Source: Bacteroidales bacterium
GTDB taxonomy: Bacteria > Bacteroidota > Bacteroidia > Bacteroidales > UBA932
Direction of reading: 5' to 3'
Length of the DNA: 33,865 nt
Assembly: GCA_024398075.1 (NCBI GenBank)
Contig: JAKSJM010000029.1
Location: 1 to 33,865, forward strand
Shown here: piece after piece, positions 12,213 to 20,206 of the stretch
Layout of the letters: the number at the start of each line of letters is the position of its first letter
How positions within the stretch are numbered: the stretch's first letter is position 1
Notes under the pieces: model-generated
The model's input: the letters and a program-made list of their open reading frames with translations, nothing else
Told to the model about the DNA's origin: nothing
Databases searched by the model: none
Position numbers and translations under genes: made by a program

Positions 12213-14888
12213 ATGAAGTCGAAGAAAATACTTTCAGTGATACTGGTTATGCTATTTGCGTGGCCAGTATTCGCAGTTTTTAATGAACGTGATCTGGGGC
12301 AGACCCTGTCTGTGCTACGCTACGAGCTTCAGCAGGAAGTCATGAAACGAACTGCCAGCCAGAGTAGAATCAATAGTCGAAACAAAAGCCAGCATAAAAG
12401 GCTTGTGGAGATGATCAAGAGCTGCAATGAACTCTCCTTGATGCTCTATTCGCAGAATCAGGACTGTTCATTCGACATGTCTTATGCACTCGAGGAAGTG
12501 ACCAAGCAGTATGAGGCATTCAATAGTCGCAAGATGCCGTATGATGACATCGTGACTCGTCTTGATCTTGAGATTGAACGCTATTCCAGACTCATCGAGT
12601 CGCTTCGAAGACTCCCTCCACAGATAAAGGAGATCGAAGGTCTCCCTGATAGCCTGGCTTTTCATTTGGATAGCTTGGCTGAGGCTGTTCATGCCGGACA
12701 TCATCATGAACACAATGAGTTTGAAGAGCTGGAGCATGAGGCGCATGGCCATGAAGACTCCTCTGTTGAGGGCGTTAGACTTGTAGTCGATAGCCTTACT
12801 GCAGGTGGACGTCAGCACACATTCTACCTCGATGAACAGGGTTTGATAGATAGAGACTCCTGTATCTTCTATGCGAAGACATTGCTTCTTATGTACTCCG
12901 AAAGCAAGGACCGCATCATCGAGGACAATGAACATTACGAGGATGCCAGTGTACGCATTGACGAGTCGTTCAGATATGCTCAAGATAGGTATAAGGTCCT
13001 TCAAAGAAGCATGTTCGAGAAGGGACAGGAAAACTACTTCAGCATCCTGAAGGGCTTCCGTCGCCAGTGGAGGCGTGTGGTGGAAGACTGTCAGAAGAAG
13101 TACAGTCGCGCTCACATGGTTAATTCACATCTTGCCACCAGCGACTGGCGCGGGCCTGCTGTAATCGGTTTCATTGGTATGCAGCTACTGATCATGGCGC
13201 TTGCCAGCATCCTTTCTCTGGTAGTGATAGTGCTGCTTAGAAAGAATGTCTCTCGCTTAGACACGCCTCTGTTCAGGGCTCGCATCCCTGTGATGTCCGT
13301 GTTATGTGGTGTCGTGCTTTATGTGGTGATTCTATCCATCTCACGTGGAGTGGTGGATAGCAACTTCTTTAAGGTTGCCTCGCAGGTGATGCTTGCGTAT
13401 GCATGGCTTGTGATTGCCATATTTGCTGCGATGCTTATTCGTAATGATGAGGAGGATATACACGAGAAGCTGAATCTCTATACTCCAGTGATAGTGCTGG
13501 GCTTTCTCATTATGACTTTCAGAGTCATTTTCATCCCAAACAGCGCTCTGAACCTGATTTATCCGCCAGTTCTTCTATGTGTCCTTGTATGGCAGTTCAT
13601 CATGTGCCACAAGTATGCGAAAAAGGACAGCCTTGACTCTGTGATAGGCTGGGTGAACTTCGCTGCGCTTCTGGTATCTACTTTCATCGCGTGGTACGGA
13701 TACATTTTCTACGCTCTCCAGATAATGATCTGGTGGCTTTTCCAGGTAGCCGCATTGGAGACCGTGTTCGCCATTTCTGTCCTTCTGGGAGTATACGAGG
13801 AGAATGGCCTCAAGAAGCAGATCGCTGCCGCCAAGGAGTCTAGACAGTCCATCTCGATGCCTAAGGTCAAGAGTGGTGAGTATATTCGCGTCACATGGCT
13901 TTTTGACTTTGCTAAAAAAGCTCTTGTGCCTGTTCTGGCAGTACTCTCTTTCCCTGTGAGCGTATGGCTTGCTCTTGACGTATTCGATCTCAAGGAGATC
14001 TATCATAACATCTTCTACACCACTTTCTTTGACTTCGTGGACGATAAGGGCGCGGAGATACTCAAGGTGTCACTTGCGATGATAGTGCTTACAATAGCAT
14101 TGTATTTCGTGTTCCGCTATCTCAGTTACCTGCTCAAGGCACTCTATAGAGACTACCGTTATAGTCACCTCAGAAAGACAAGTGGAAAGAAGGTGATTCA
14201 TGCCAATGAGATTAACCTTACCCTTGCAAACAATGTGATCGCTATGCTTGTGTGGGGTACATACATCATCACACTTTTCATTCTCCTTAAGATACCTACT
14301 GGTGCGATTTCTATCATTGCCGCCGGACTCGCTACCGGTGTCGGTCTCGCTATGAAGGATATCCTGAACAACTTCATCTATGGTATTCAGCTCATGTCAG
14401 GTAGAGTAAGGGTCGGCGACTGGATTGAGTGTGATGGTATCAGAGGCAGGGTGACTGCCATAAGCTACCAGAGCACCCAGATGGAGACTGTGGAGGGCGC
14501 AGAGATTTCTTTCTTGAATGCTGATCTATTCTCGAAGAATTTCAAGAACCTCACGAAGACAGATGCTTATGAGTATGTGAAGATCGTTGTAGGAGTCAGC
14601 TATGGCACTGACATCAACCAGGTTAGGGATATTCTTCAAACCGCCCTGACGGAAAATGTCCAGAAGAAGGACAAGTATGGGCGTGACATAGTGGATCCTG
14701 TCCGCGGTATCAGTGTGGCTTTTGAGGAGTTTGGTGACAGCTCGGTAGATGTGGCAGTAAAGCAGTATGTGCTTGTGGCTGAGCGTGTGAAGTACATAGC
14801 CTCAGCGAAGGAGGTCATCTATGGTGCTCTCAATGACAATGGCATAGAGATCCCATTCCCTCAGAGGGACATCCACGTCAGACAATAG
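12213..14888 (+). CDS. Large MscS-type mechanosensitive channel
   Basis: An 891-residue inner-membrane protein. A signal-like first helix (1-23) is followed by a roughly 285-residue helical, charged region predicted to be periplasmic, with a His-rich insert at 160-180. About ten transmembrane segments follow, then the MscS pore helix with its Gly/Ala pattern (SIIAAGLATGVGLAMKDIL, about 692-715) and the beta domain signature VGDWIECDGIRGRVTAISY. The layout resembles MscK/MscM-type channels that open on hypo-osmotic stress rather than the short MscS. It starts 1 nt after the phosphoesterase gene and is the last gene of the plus-strand series. Its final 11 nt overlap the 3' end of the convergent tilS gene. 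Channel function is inferred from the pore motif. Confidence 0.92.
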   Translation: MKSKKILSVILVMLFAWPVFAVFNERDLGQTLSVLRYELQQEVMKRTASQSRINSRNKSQHKRLVEMIKSCNELSLMLYSQNQDCSFDMSYALEEVTKQYEAFNSRKMPYDDIVTRLDLEIERYSRLIESLRRLPPQIKEIEGLPDSLAFHLDSLAEAVHAGHHHEHNEFEELEHEAHGHEDSSVEGVRLVVDSLTAGGRQHTFYLDEQGLIDRDSCIFYAKTLLLMYSESKDRIIEDNEHYEDASVRIDESFRYAQDRYKVLQRSMFEKGQENYFSILKGFRRQWRRVVEDCQKKYSRAHMVNSHLATSDWRGPAVIGFIGMQLLIMALASILSLVVIVLLRKNVSRLDTPLFRARIPVMSVLCGVVLYVVILSISRGVVDSNFFKVASQVMLAYAWLVIAIFAAMLIRNDEEDIHEKLNLYTPVIVLGFLIMTFRVIFIPNSALNLIYPPVLLCVLVWQFIMCHKYAKKDSLDSVIGWVNFAALLVSTFIAWYGYIFYALQIMIWWLFQVAALETVFAISVLLGVYEENGLKKQIAAAKESRQSISMPKVKSGEYIRVTWLFDFAKKALVPVLAVLSFPVSVWLALDVFDLKEIYHNIFYTTFFDFVDDKGAEILKVSLAMIVLTIALYFVFRYLSYLLKALYRDYRYSHLRKTSGKKVIHANEINLTLANNVIAMLVWGTYIITLFILLKIPTGAISIIAAGLATGVGLAMKDILNNFIYGIQLMSGRVRVGDWIECDGIRGRVTAISYQSTQMETVEGAEISFLNADLFSKNFKNLTKTDAYEYVKIVVGVSYGTDINQVRDILQTALTENVQKKDKYGRDIVDPVRGISVAFEEFGDSSVDVAVKQYVLVAERVKYIASAKEVIYGALNDNGIEIPFPQRDIHVRQ

Positions 14889-16167
14889 TGATTCTGATGA
14901 CATATTCGGTGCCTTCTTGCACCTTTACGCTCTCGTCGATCCTGTATCCGACGAGAGCTTTTACTTTCTGGTCCTTGCCCACCACGACGTAGGCGCTGTC
15001 TTTCTTCACGCCGGTAAGGCGAAGGTCGACCAGAAGGTCGCTGACTTTCTTTTTTCTGCCCTTCATGCCGAGAGGGGAGAGCGCATCGCCGTCTTCCCAC
15101 TTCCTGATGGTAAATGGGAAATCCAATGCCTTGGCGCTCATTACGATGCGTCCTTCTGGCTGTTTGAGGCTCGTGATCTGGTCTCTTGAGAGGCTTTCTA
15201 CTTCTATGCTGATATCTCCTACCTCGAAGCGTCCAGGCTCTTCTATGACTATTTCTTGGGCTTTTGTCAACTGCCTTTCTGAGATGGCAAATGAGTCACT
15301 GCCAGTTTTTAACAGAAACTGTGCAGATTCAAATGTCTTTCCGCTCAGAGTCCTTTCGCTCTCTATCAGTGCAATGAGCTTGTCCAGTGTCTGCTCGCTA
15401 AATGCGAAAGGCTCAAGTATCCTATAGAGTACGTACTTCCAATGCTTGAGTGCCTTCAGCTCGGCCCAAGAATACTCTCTGTCATTTACCTTTACTTTGC
15501 CTTCAGCCAGCTTGAAGTAGTCCTCGGCGATGTCGTCCACCTGGGAGAACTTTTTCATGTCTTCTCCAAGTGTGTGGATGAATGAAGGGTTTATGGTCTT
15601 GAAGATGGGGAAGACCTCATTCCTGATCTTATTTCTCTTGTACTCAGAGCTTGCATTTGTGCTATCCTCTCTCCAGTTCAGCCCCCTCTCAGTCATCCAT
15701 GAGTGAATCTGCTCTCTTGTCCAGCCCAGCATGGGGCGTAGAATTCGCACTCCATTCTCGCTGTCTGCCGATATGCCTCTGATGCCTCGTGAACCTGTGC
15801 CCCTAAGGAGATTCAGCACCAATGTTTCAGCATTGTCATTGGCATTATGCGCTACAGCCACTGCATCGAATCCTTCGCTCTCGCAGAGCTTTGCGAACCA
15901 TCCGTAGCGCAGCTCGCGCGCTGCCATCTCTATGCTTACGCGATGCTCCTTCGCATAGCCTTCCGTGTCGAAATCGGTGCTGTAGAAGCGCATTCCGCGC
16001 TTCTCGCACCATTCCTTCACGAAGGCTGCGTCGCCGTCGCTCTCGCTACCTCGCAGGTGAAAATTACAATGGGCGACAGCATAACTGTCACCCTTGTAAG
16101 TATCGGTCAGCAGATTCGCCATACACATCGAATCGATGCCGCCGCTGACTGCGAGTAGGATTTTCAT
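14878..16167 (-). CDS. tilS: tRNA(Ile)-lysidine synthase
   Basis: Converts C34 of the CAT-anticodon tRNA-Ile to lysidine so that it reads AUA; essential in most bacteria. The 429-residue protein carries the PP-loop ATP pyrophosphatase motif AVSGGIDSM at residues 6-14, the family segment HNANDNAETLVLNLLRGTG (about 107-125) and a C-terminal TilS domain including KWEDGDALSPLGMKGRKKKVSDLL. The ATG at 16167 gives the usual short lead into the PP-loop. The gene is third in a minus-strand series after proS and the DUF3078 gene, with a 6-nt gap, so it is probably read from the proS promoter. The 3' end overlaps the channel gene by 11 nt. Confidence 0.96.
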   Translation of the reverse strand: MKILLAVSGGIDSMCMANLLTDTYKGDSYAVAHCNFHLRGSESDGDAAFVKEWCEKRGMRFYSTDFDTEGYAKEHRVSIEMAARELRYGWFAKLCESEGFDAVAVAHNANDNAETLVLNLLRGTGSRGIRGISADSENGVRILRPMLGWTREQIHSWMTERGLNWREDSTNASSEYKRNKIRNEVFPIFKTINPSFIHTLGEDMKKFSQVDDIAEDYFKLAEGKVKVNDREYSWAELKALKHWKYVLYRILEPFAFSEQTLDKLIALIESERTLSGKTFESAQFLLKTGSDSFAISERQLTKAQEIVIEEPGRFEVGDISIEVESLSRDQITSLKQPEGRIVMSAKALDFPFTIRKWEDGDALSPLGMKGRKKKVSDLLVDLRLTGVKKDSAYVVVGKDQKVKALVGYRIDESVKVQEGTEYVIRITIV

Positions 16168-16173
16168 CCTTGA

Positions 16174-17262
16174 TTATTTCTTTTTTGTCGCGAATGTGTA
16201 TGTGAAACCGAAGCCGAGAGACTCCTTGAACTGGACTCTCTGGGTCGTCAGGCCATCAGCCTCGCTGAAGATGAGCACCTTGTCATCGTAGATGAGGTTT
16301 GTGGTGATGGTGAGGCTGAAATACTTCGCGAGTTTCACATCGATACGGTTATCCCAGTTTGTTCTGATGTTCTCAGGATGGTCGAGATAGTTCGAGAAGA
16401 GAACGAGCTGGGTGGTATATGAGAAGTTGTCATTGATAATGAACTTCGCATCTGCCTTCAGCTGGGTACCGAGCTCGAATCTGACTGGTCTGTAGAGGGT
16501 TCCTGATGCCATAAGGTCCTTGTACTCAGTTCCTTCCTTGTCAAGGTTCTTATATGCCTTACGTACATCCATACTGTATGACTTTCTGAATCTTGGGTCA
16601 TTCACGATGGTAAGACCACCGGTGAGTGGCGCGAAGTTCACGCTGAGCCAGCTCTTAGGCTTCCAGTCAATACCGACACCGAGGGTGGTGGTAGCAGGGG
16701 AGAGGATAGCAGACTTAGGAACACGTGCGTTTTTCCAAAGCTCGATGAGCTGGTTACGGTCTGCATCTTCAGGGATATTTCCAGGAGTAGCGTATGTCCA
16801 ACCATCAGCAAACTGAGACTTGAAGTCATAGTTCGCAGAGATGTAGAGCTTTTCTGTCATCTTGTATCCATACTTGGACTCGAAATAGATGCGGTCATCA
16901 CTCTTCTGGAGGATAGGCTTGCTGGATGCGTAGACGAATCCGTAGTCGAGCTGGAGACGGTTATTCCAGAACATCTCACCCTTCTTCCAGTTCGCATTTC
17001 CATCGAGATAGCCCTTAAGCGCATAGGTGTTATCACCACCCTTCGCCCAGTTCTCGAGCATGGTCTGGTTGAAGTTGAAGTTTGTCATGAGACTCTTTGT
17101 CCAGTTCGATGGTTTCTCCACCTTAGGGGCCTCCTGCTTAGCCTCCGTGAGGGCAGCGGCGGCAGCTGCAGCGGCGCTCTGAGCGTCCTGCGCAAAAGCG
17201 CCAATGCTGAAGCATGACGCTCCAGCAAGGCACAAAATAAGTATTTTGTTAAGTTTCATCAT
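16174..17262 (-). CDS. DUF3078 family exported protein, probable outer-membrane beta-barrel
   Basis: Protein of unknown function, 362 residues, matching the DUF3078 pattern known from Bacteroidota (FNQTMLENWAKGGDN followed by alternating beta strands such as NWKKGEMFWNNRLQLDYG). The signal peptide ends near GAFAQ, and an Ala-rich linker with nine consecutive Ala (about 30-38) precedes the barrel-like part. Amphipathic strands rich in aromatic residues suggest an outer-membrane barrel, but this is inference. Met1 at 17262 or Met2 at 17259 are equivalent starts. It lies 1 nt after proS and 6 nt before tilS, an operon position linking it to translation genes only by transcription. Confidence 0.82.
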   Translation of the reverse strand: MMKLNKILILCLAGASCFSIGAFAQDAQSAAAAAAAALTEAKQEAPKVEKPSNWTKSLMTNFNFNQTMLENWAKGGDNTYALKGYLDGNANWKKGEMFWNNRLQLDYGFVYASSKPILQKSDDRIYFESKYGYKMTEKLYISANYDFKSQFADGWTYATPGNIPEDADRNQLIELWKNARVPKSAILSPATTTLGVGIDWKPKSWLSVNFAPLTGGLTIVNDPRFRKSYSMDVRKAYKNLDKEGTEYKDLMASGTLYRPVRFELGTQLKADAKFIINDNFSYTTQLVLFSNYLDHPENIRTNWDNRIDVKLAKYFSLTITTNLIYDDKVLIFSEADGLTTQRVQFKESLGFGFTYTFATKKK

Positions 17263-17263
17263 T

Positions 17264-18742
17264 TTAGTATGAGATTGCGAATACTACTCTTCTGTGAGAA
17301 GGCTTGCCAGTGTAGATGCAGGTTCCTTCCTCCTCGCATACGCAGCTGTCTACAGGTATGCAGCGGATGGTCGCCTTGGTCTCGTCCTTGATAGCCTGCT
17401 CTGTCTCAGGGGTCCCATCCCAGTGGCAGAGAAGGATACCTCCCTTCTGGATCTCCACCTTGAACTCCTCCCAAGAGTCACACTTACGGATGTTTGCGTC
17501 GCGGAAGCTGAGAGCCTTGTCGTAGATGTTCTGCTGGATGGCGTCGAGAAGCTCGTGAATGTATGCGTCTACGCCCTCTGCTGTCACAGTCTCCTTTGTG
17601 AGGGTGTCACGACGTGCCACCTCGACTGTTCCGTTTGCGAGGTCGCGCTCACCCATGGCGAGGCGTACAGGAACTCCCTTGAGCTCCCACTCTGCAAACT
17701 TGAAGCCTGGACGGAGTGTGTCGCGGTCATCGACCTTCACTGAATGTCCCTTTGCCTCGAGGGCTTTCTTGATCTCGTACATCTTGTCGAGGATAGCCTG
17801 GTGGCCTTCGTCTGTCTTGAAGATAGGCACCATAACTACCTGGATAGGTGCAAGTGCTGGAGGAAGCACGAGGCCATTGTCATCACCATGAGCCATGATG
17901 AGTGCACCCATGAGACGTGTGCTGACACCCCATGATGTAGCCCAGACATACTCCTGCTTGCCTTCCTTGTTCTGATATGTTACGTCGAATGATTTCGCGA
18001 AATTCTGGCCAAGGAAGTGTGATGTACCTGCCTGAAGGGCCTTTCCATCCTGCATCATGGCCTCGATGGTAAGGGTGTCAAGTGCACCTGCGAAGCGCTC
18101 GTTTGGACTCTTGTGACCCACGATGACAGGAAGTGCCATGGTGTTACGAGCGAAGTCTGCATATACCTGTACCATCTCCTCTGCCTTGGCCTGAGCCTCC
18201 TCAGATGTGGCGTGAGCGGTATGTCCTTCCTGCCAGAGGAACTCAGCGGTACGCAGGAATAGACGTGTACGCATCTCCCAACGAACTACGTTACACCACT
18301 GGTTGCAAAGAATAGGGAGGTCTCTCCAAGATGTGATCCAGTTCTTGTATGTGCTCCAGATGATGGTCTCGGAAGTAGGTCTTACGATGAGCTCTTCCTC
18401 GAGCTTGGCCTCTGGGTCGACTACAACGCCCTTTCCATTAGGGTCGTTCATAAGTCTGTGGTGGGTGACTACTGCGCACTCCTTTGCGAAGCCTGCCACG
18501 TGCTCAGCCTCGCGGCTGAAGAAACTCTTCGGAATGAAGAGTGGAAAATATGCGTTCTGAACGCCTGTCTTCTTGAACATGCCATCGAGGACGCCCTGCA
18601 TCTTTTCCCAGATAGCATAGCCGTATGGCTTGATGACCATACATCCTCTGACTGCAGACTGCTCTGCGAGGTCTGCCTTTACTACAAGGTCATTGTACCA
18701 CTGAGAGTAGTTCTCTGCCCTGTTTGTTACTTCCTTTGCCAT
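17264..18742 (-). CDS. proS: Prolyl-tRNA synthetase, archaeal/eukaryotic type (type 3)
   Basis: Charges tRNA-Pro. The 492-residue length and lack of an inserted editing domain mark the type-3 enzyme common in Bacteroidota. Class II motifs are visible: motif 2 in [20 protein letters not shown], and motif 3 with [17 protein letters not shown] followed by [12 protein letters not shown]. An anticodon-binding domain follows, and the C-terminal domain has CVCEEEGTC, a probable zinc site, and ends in the terminal Tyr typical of this type. The start ATG at 18742 is preceded by an A-rich leader without a Shine-Dalgarno site. It is the first gene of the proS-DUF3078-tilS series. Confidence 0.97.
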   Translation of the reverse strand: MAKEVTNRAENYSQWYNDLVVKADLAEQSAVRGCMVIKPYGYAIWEKMQGVLDGMFKKTGVQNAYFPLFIPKSFFSREAEHVAGFAKECAVVTHHRLMNDPNGKGVVVDPEAKLEEELIVRPTSETIIWSTYKNWITSWRDLPILCNQWCNVVRWEMRTRLFLRTAEFLWQEGHTAHATSEEAQAKAEEMVQVYADFARNTMALPVIVGHKSPNERFAGALDTLTIEAMMQDGKALQAGTSHFLGQNFAKSFDVTYQNKEGKQEYVWATSWGVSTRLMGALIMAHGDDNGLVLPPALAPIQVVMVPIFKTDEGHQAILDKMYEIKKALEAKGHSVKVDDRDTLRPGFKFAEWELKGVPVRLAMGERDLANGTVEVARRDTLTKETVTAEGVDAYIHELLDAIQQNIYDKALSFRDANIRKCDSWEEFKVEIQKGGILLCHWDGTPETEQAIKDETKATIRCIPVDSCVCEEEGTCIYTGKPSHRRVVFAISY

Positions 18743-18822
18743 TTTATTATTTGCGTTTTAACTAAATTCTGAGTAATATTGCACCAAATGCACCTGAAAG
18801 GTACGCATATTGCATATTGTTG

Positions 18823-18830
18823 CAAAGATA
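18823..18830 (-). promoter_or_regulatory. Candidate -7 element upstream of proS
   Basis: Read on the minus strand this is TATCTTTG, a perfect match to the Bacteroidota TAnnTTTG -7 box, placing transcription start near 18816 and a leader of about 74 nt before proS. No clear TTTG is found 19-21 nt upstream, so the site is only moderately supported. It lies in the 117-nt divergent gap 18743-18859 shared with the lipoprotein gene. On the plus strand TATTGTTG at 18815-18822 is a poorer match and could serve that gene. Confidence 0.5.
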
Positions 18831-18859
18831 ATCATTTTTATTTAAAGGAGTTTGGTACA

Positions 18860-20182
18860 ATGAAAACAAATCTGACACTTTTCGCGTTGGCGCTTTTATT
18901 TGCGCTCTCGGCATGCGGAACTGTCTCGTCGGTTACGCAGGGCCCGTCGTCCCAGAAGTTCCAGGACGGTATTTATCTCTCACCTTCATTGTCTAAAAAA
19001 GCCATAAAAGCCTCTGACGATGTCACCTTGGCCCTCATCGAGAAGACCAAGGAATCAAATGTGTATCTTAAGTCGGGTAAGATCGACACTCTCGTCATCC
19101 CAGAAGGTTCTTTCGCACAGTTCAAGTTCAGCCCTAAGGATAGCACCACTACCATAAATATCTTCGATTATGATGATACATACGGCAGGTGGAACTATAA
19201 CTATGCCTGGGCATACCCATACCACATGTGGAGCTATGGCTGGTACTATAGACCTCATTTCTACATGAGCATTGGCTGGCATCACCCATACTGGGGAATG
19301 AACCCTTGGTACCATAGCTCTTGGTACTACGACCCTTGGTATGCAGGTGGGTGGGGTTATTACAATGATCCTTGGTACGCAGGCTCTTCATGGTGGTACT
19401 ACAATGATCCTTGGTACTGGGGCGGTTATGGCTTATATGATCCGTGGTTTGACCCATTCTGGTATCCATACCATCACTATTATTATGATTCATGGTACTA
19501 TCCAGGTGGCTGGCATCACGGTCCAGGACATATTCATGATCACAACTACGGTATGCACTCTCCTGGTACCATGGTTGCGGGAGCTCATACAAGAGGCTTG
19601 TCATCCAGGATTTCAGCTGGTCAGGGCGTTTCTACCAGACCTTTGAGATCGACGACTTCTGCGGGCGCAAGCACTGCTGTCAGCAGAGGCTCGGTGACTA
19701 GAAACGCTTCGACACGTTCTGCAGTCTCATCTGCAGCTTCAGCATCTCGCGGCGTAAGTTCCAGAGCTGGCAGTTCGTTCTCTGGCATGGGAACCAGCGG
19801 CGCACAGGGCGTTTCGCGCGCTTCTTCTGCATCCAGGTCTTCGTCAGTGCGTGGATCTTCTGCTACAAGCACATCCAGAAGTTCTTCATATTCAGGCTCT
19901 ACGGGCTCATCTAGGAGTTCTTCGTACACTGGTTCTACCGGAGTATCTCGCAGCTCGGCAAATGTGAGAAGCGCTTCTTCTCCTTCTTACAGTGGCTCTA
20001 CCAGTTCAAGCCGTTCAAGCTCTTACAGCTCAGGTTCAAGCTCAAGCTATAGCTCATCGAGCCGTAGCAGTTATAGTGGCGGAGGAAGCAGCTACAGCGG
20101 TGGTTCAAGCCACAGCAGCAGTAGCAGTCATAGCAGCAGTAGCAGCTCTTCAAGCCATAGTAGTGGCGGCAGCCGCCGATAG
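18860..20182 (+). CDS. Aromatic-repeat (DPWY) and Ser-rich surface lipoprotein, function unknown
   Basis: I do not recognise a characterised family. From the ATG at 18860 the product has 440 residues; this start is favoured over an in-frame one at 18779 because it has AAAGGAG 9 nt upstream and opens directly with a lipoprotein signal (MKTNLTLFALALLFALSAC). Three parts are seen: a globular-looking segment (about 20-110); a region of about 120 residues (112-231) built almost entirely of Trp, Tyr, Pro, His, Asp and Gly, with four DPW(Y/F) units; and a Ser/Gly/Arg-rich tail of about 200 residues with SRSSSYSGSTG-like repeats ending in SGGSRR. This composition suggests an exposed, disordered or adhesive surface protein. 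It precedes a FadL-like outer-membrane gene by 24 nt. Confidence 0.8.
   Translation: MKTNLTLFALALLFALSACGTVSSVTQGPSSQKFQDGIYLSPSLSKKAIKASDDVTLALIEKTKESNVYLKSGKIDTLVIPEGSFAQFKFSPKDSTTTINIFDYDDTYGRWNYNYAWAYPYHMWSYGWYYRPHFYMSIGWHHPYWGMNPWYHSSWYYDPWYAGGWGYYNDPWYAGSSWWYYNDPWYWGGYGLYDPWFDPFWYPYHHYYYDSWYYPGGWHHGPGHIHDHNYGMHSPGTMVAGAHTRGLSSRISAGQGVSTRPLRSTTSAGASTAVSRGSVTRNASTRSAVSSAASASRGVSSRAGSSFSGMGTSGAQGVSRASSASRSSSVRGSSATSTSRSSSYSGSTGSSRSSSYTGSTGVSRSSANVRSASSPSYSGSTSSSRSSSYSSGSSSSYSSSSRSSYSGGGSSYSGGSSHSSSSSHSSSSSSSSHSSGGSRR
19361..19417 (+). repeat. In-frame direct repeat encoding DPWY units
   Basis: An 18-nt sequence beginning tacaatgatccttgg occurs exactly at 19361-19378 and again at 19400-19417, 39 nt apart (13 codons), so both copies encode YNDPWY in the same frame. 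Related, more diverged DPW units lie just before (YYDPWY) and after (YDPWFDPFW). This suggests growth of the aromatic region by short tandem duplication. Confidence 0.8.
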
Positions 20183-20206
20183 TGTAATCCATAAACTATT
20201 GAATCA

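Noticed and set aside
12468-13115. 215-codon open frame on the minus strand
   Set aside because: It is antisense to the channel gene, shows no recognisable domain or start context, and mirrors the coding bias of the real gene.
18779-18859. In-frame upstream start for the DPWY lipoprotein
   Set aside because: The ATG at 18860 has a good Shine-Dalgarno and begins a textbook lipoprotein signal; the 27 extra residues would bury it.
19998-20192. Cys/Tyr-rich 64-codon minus-strand frame
   Set aside because: It is the complement of the Ser-codon repeats in the lipoprotein tail.
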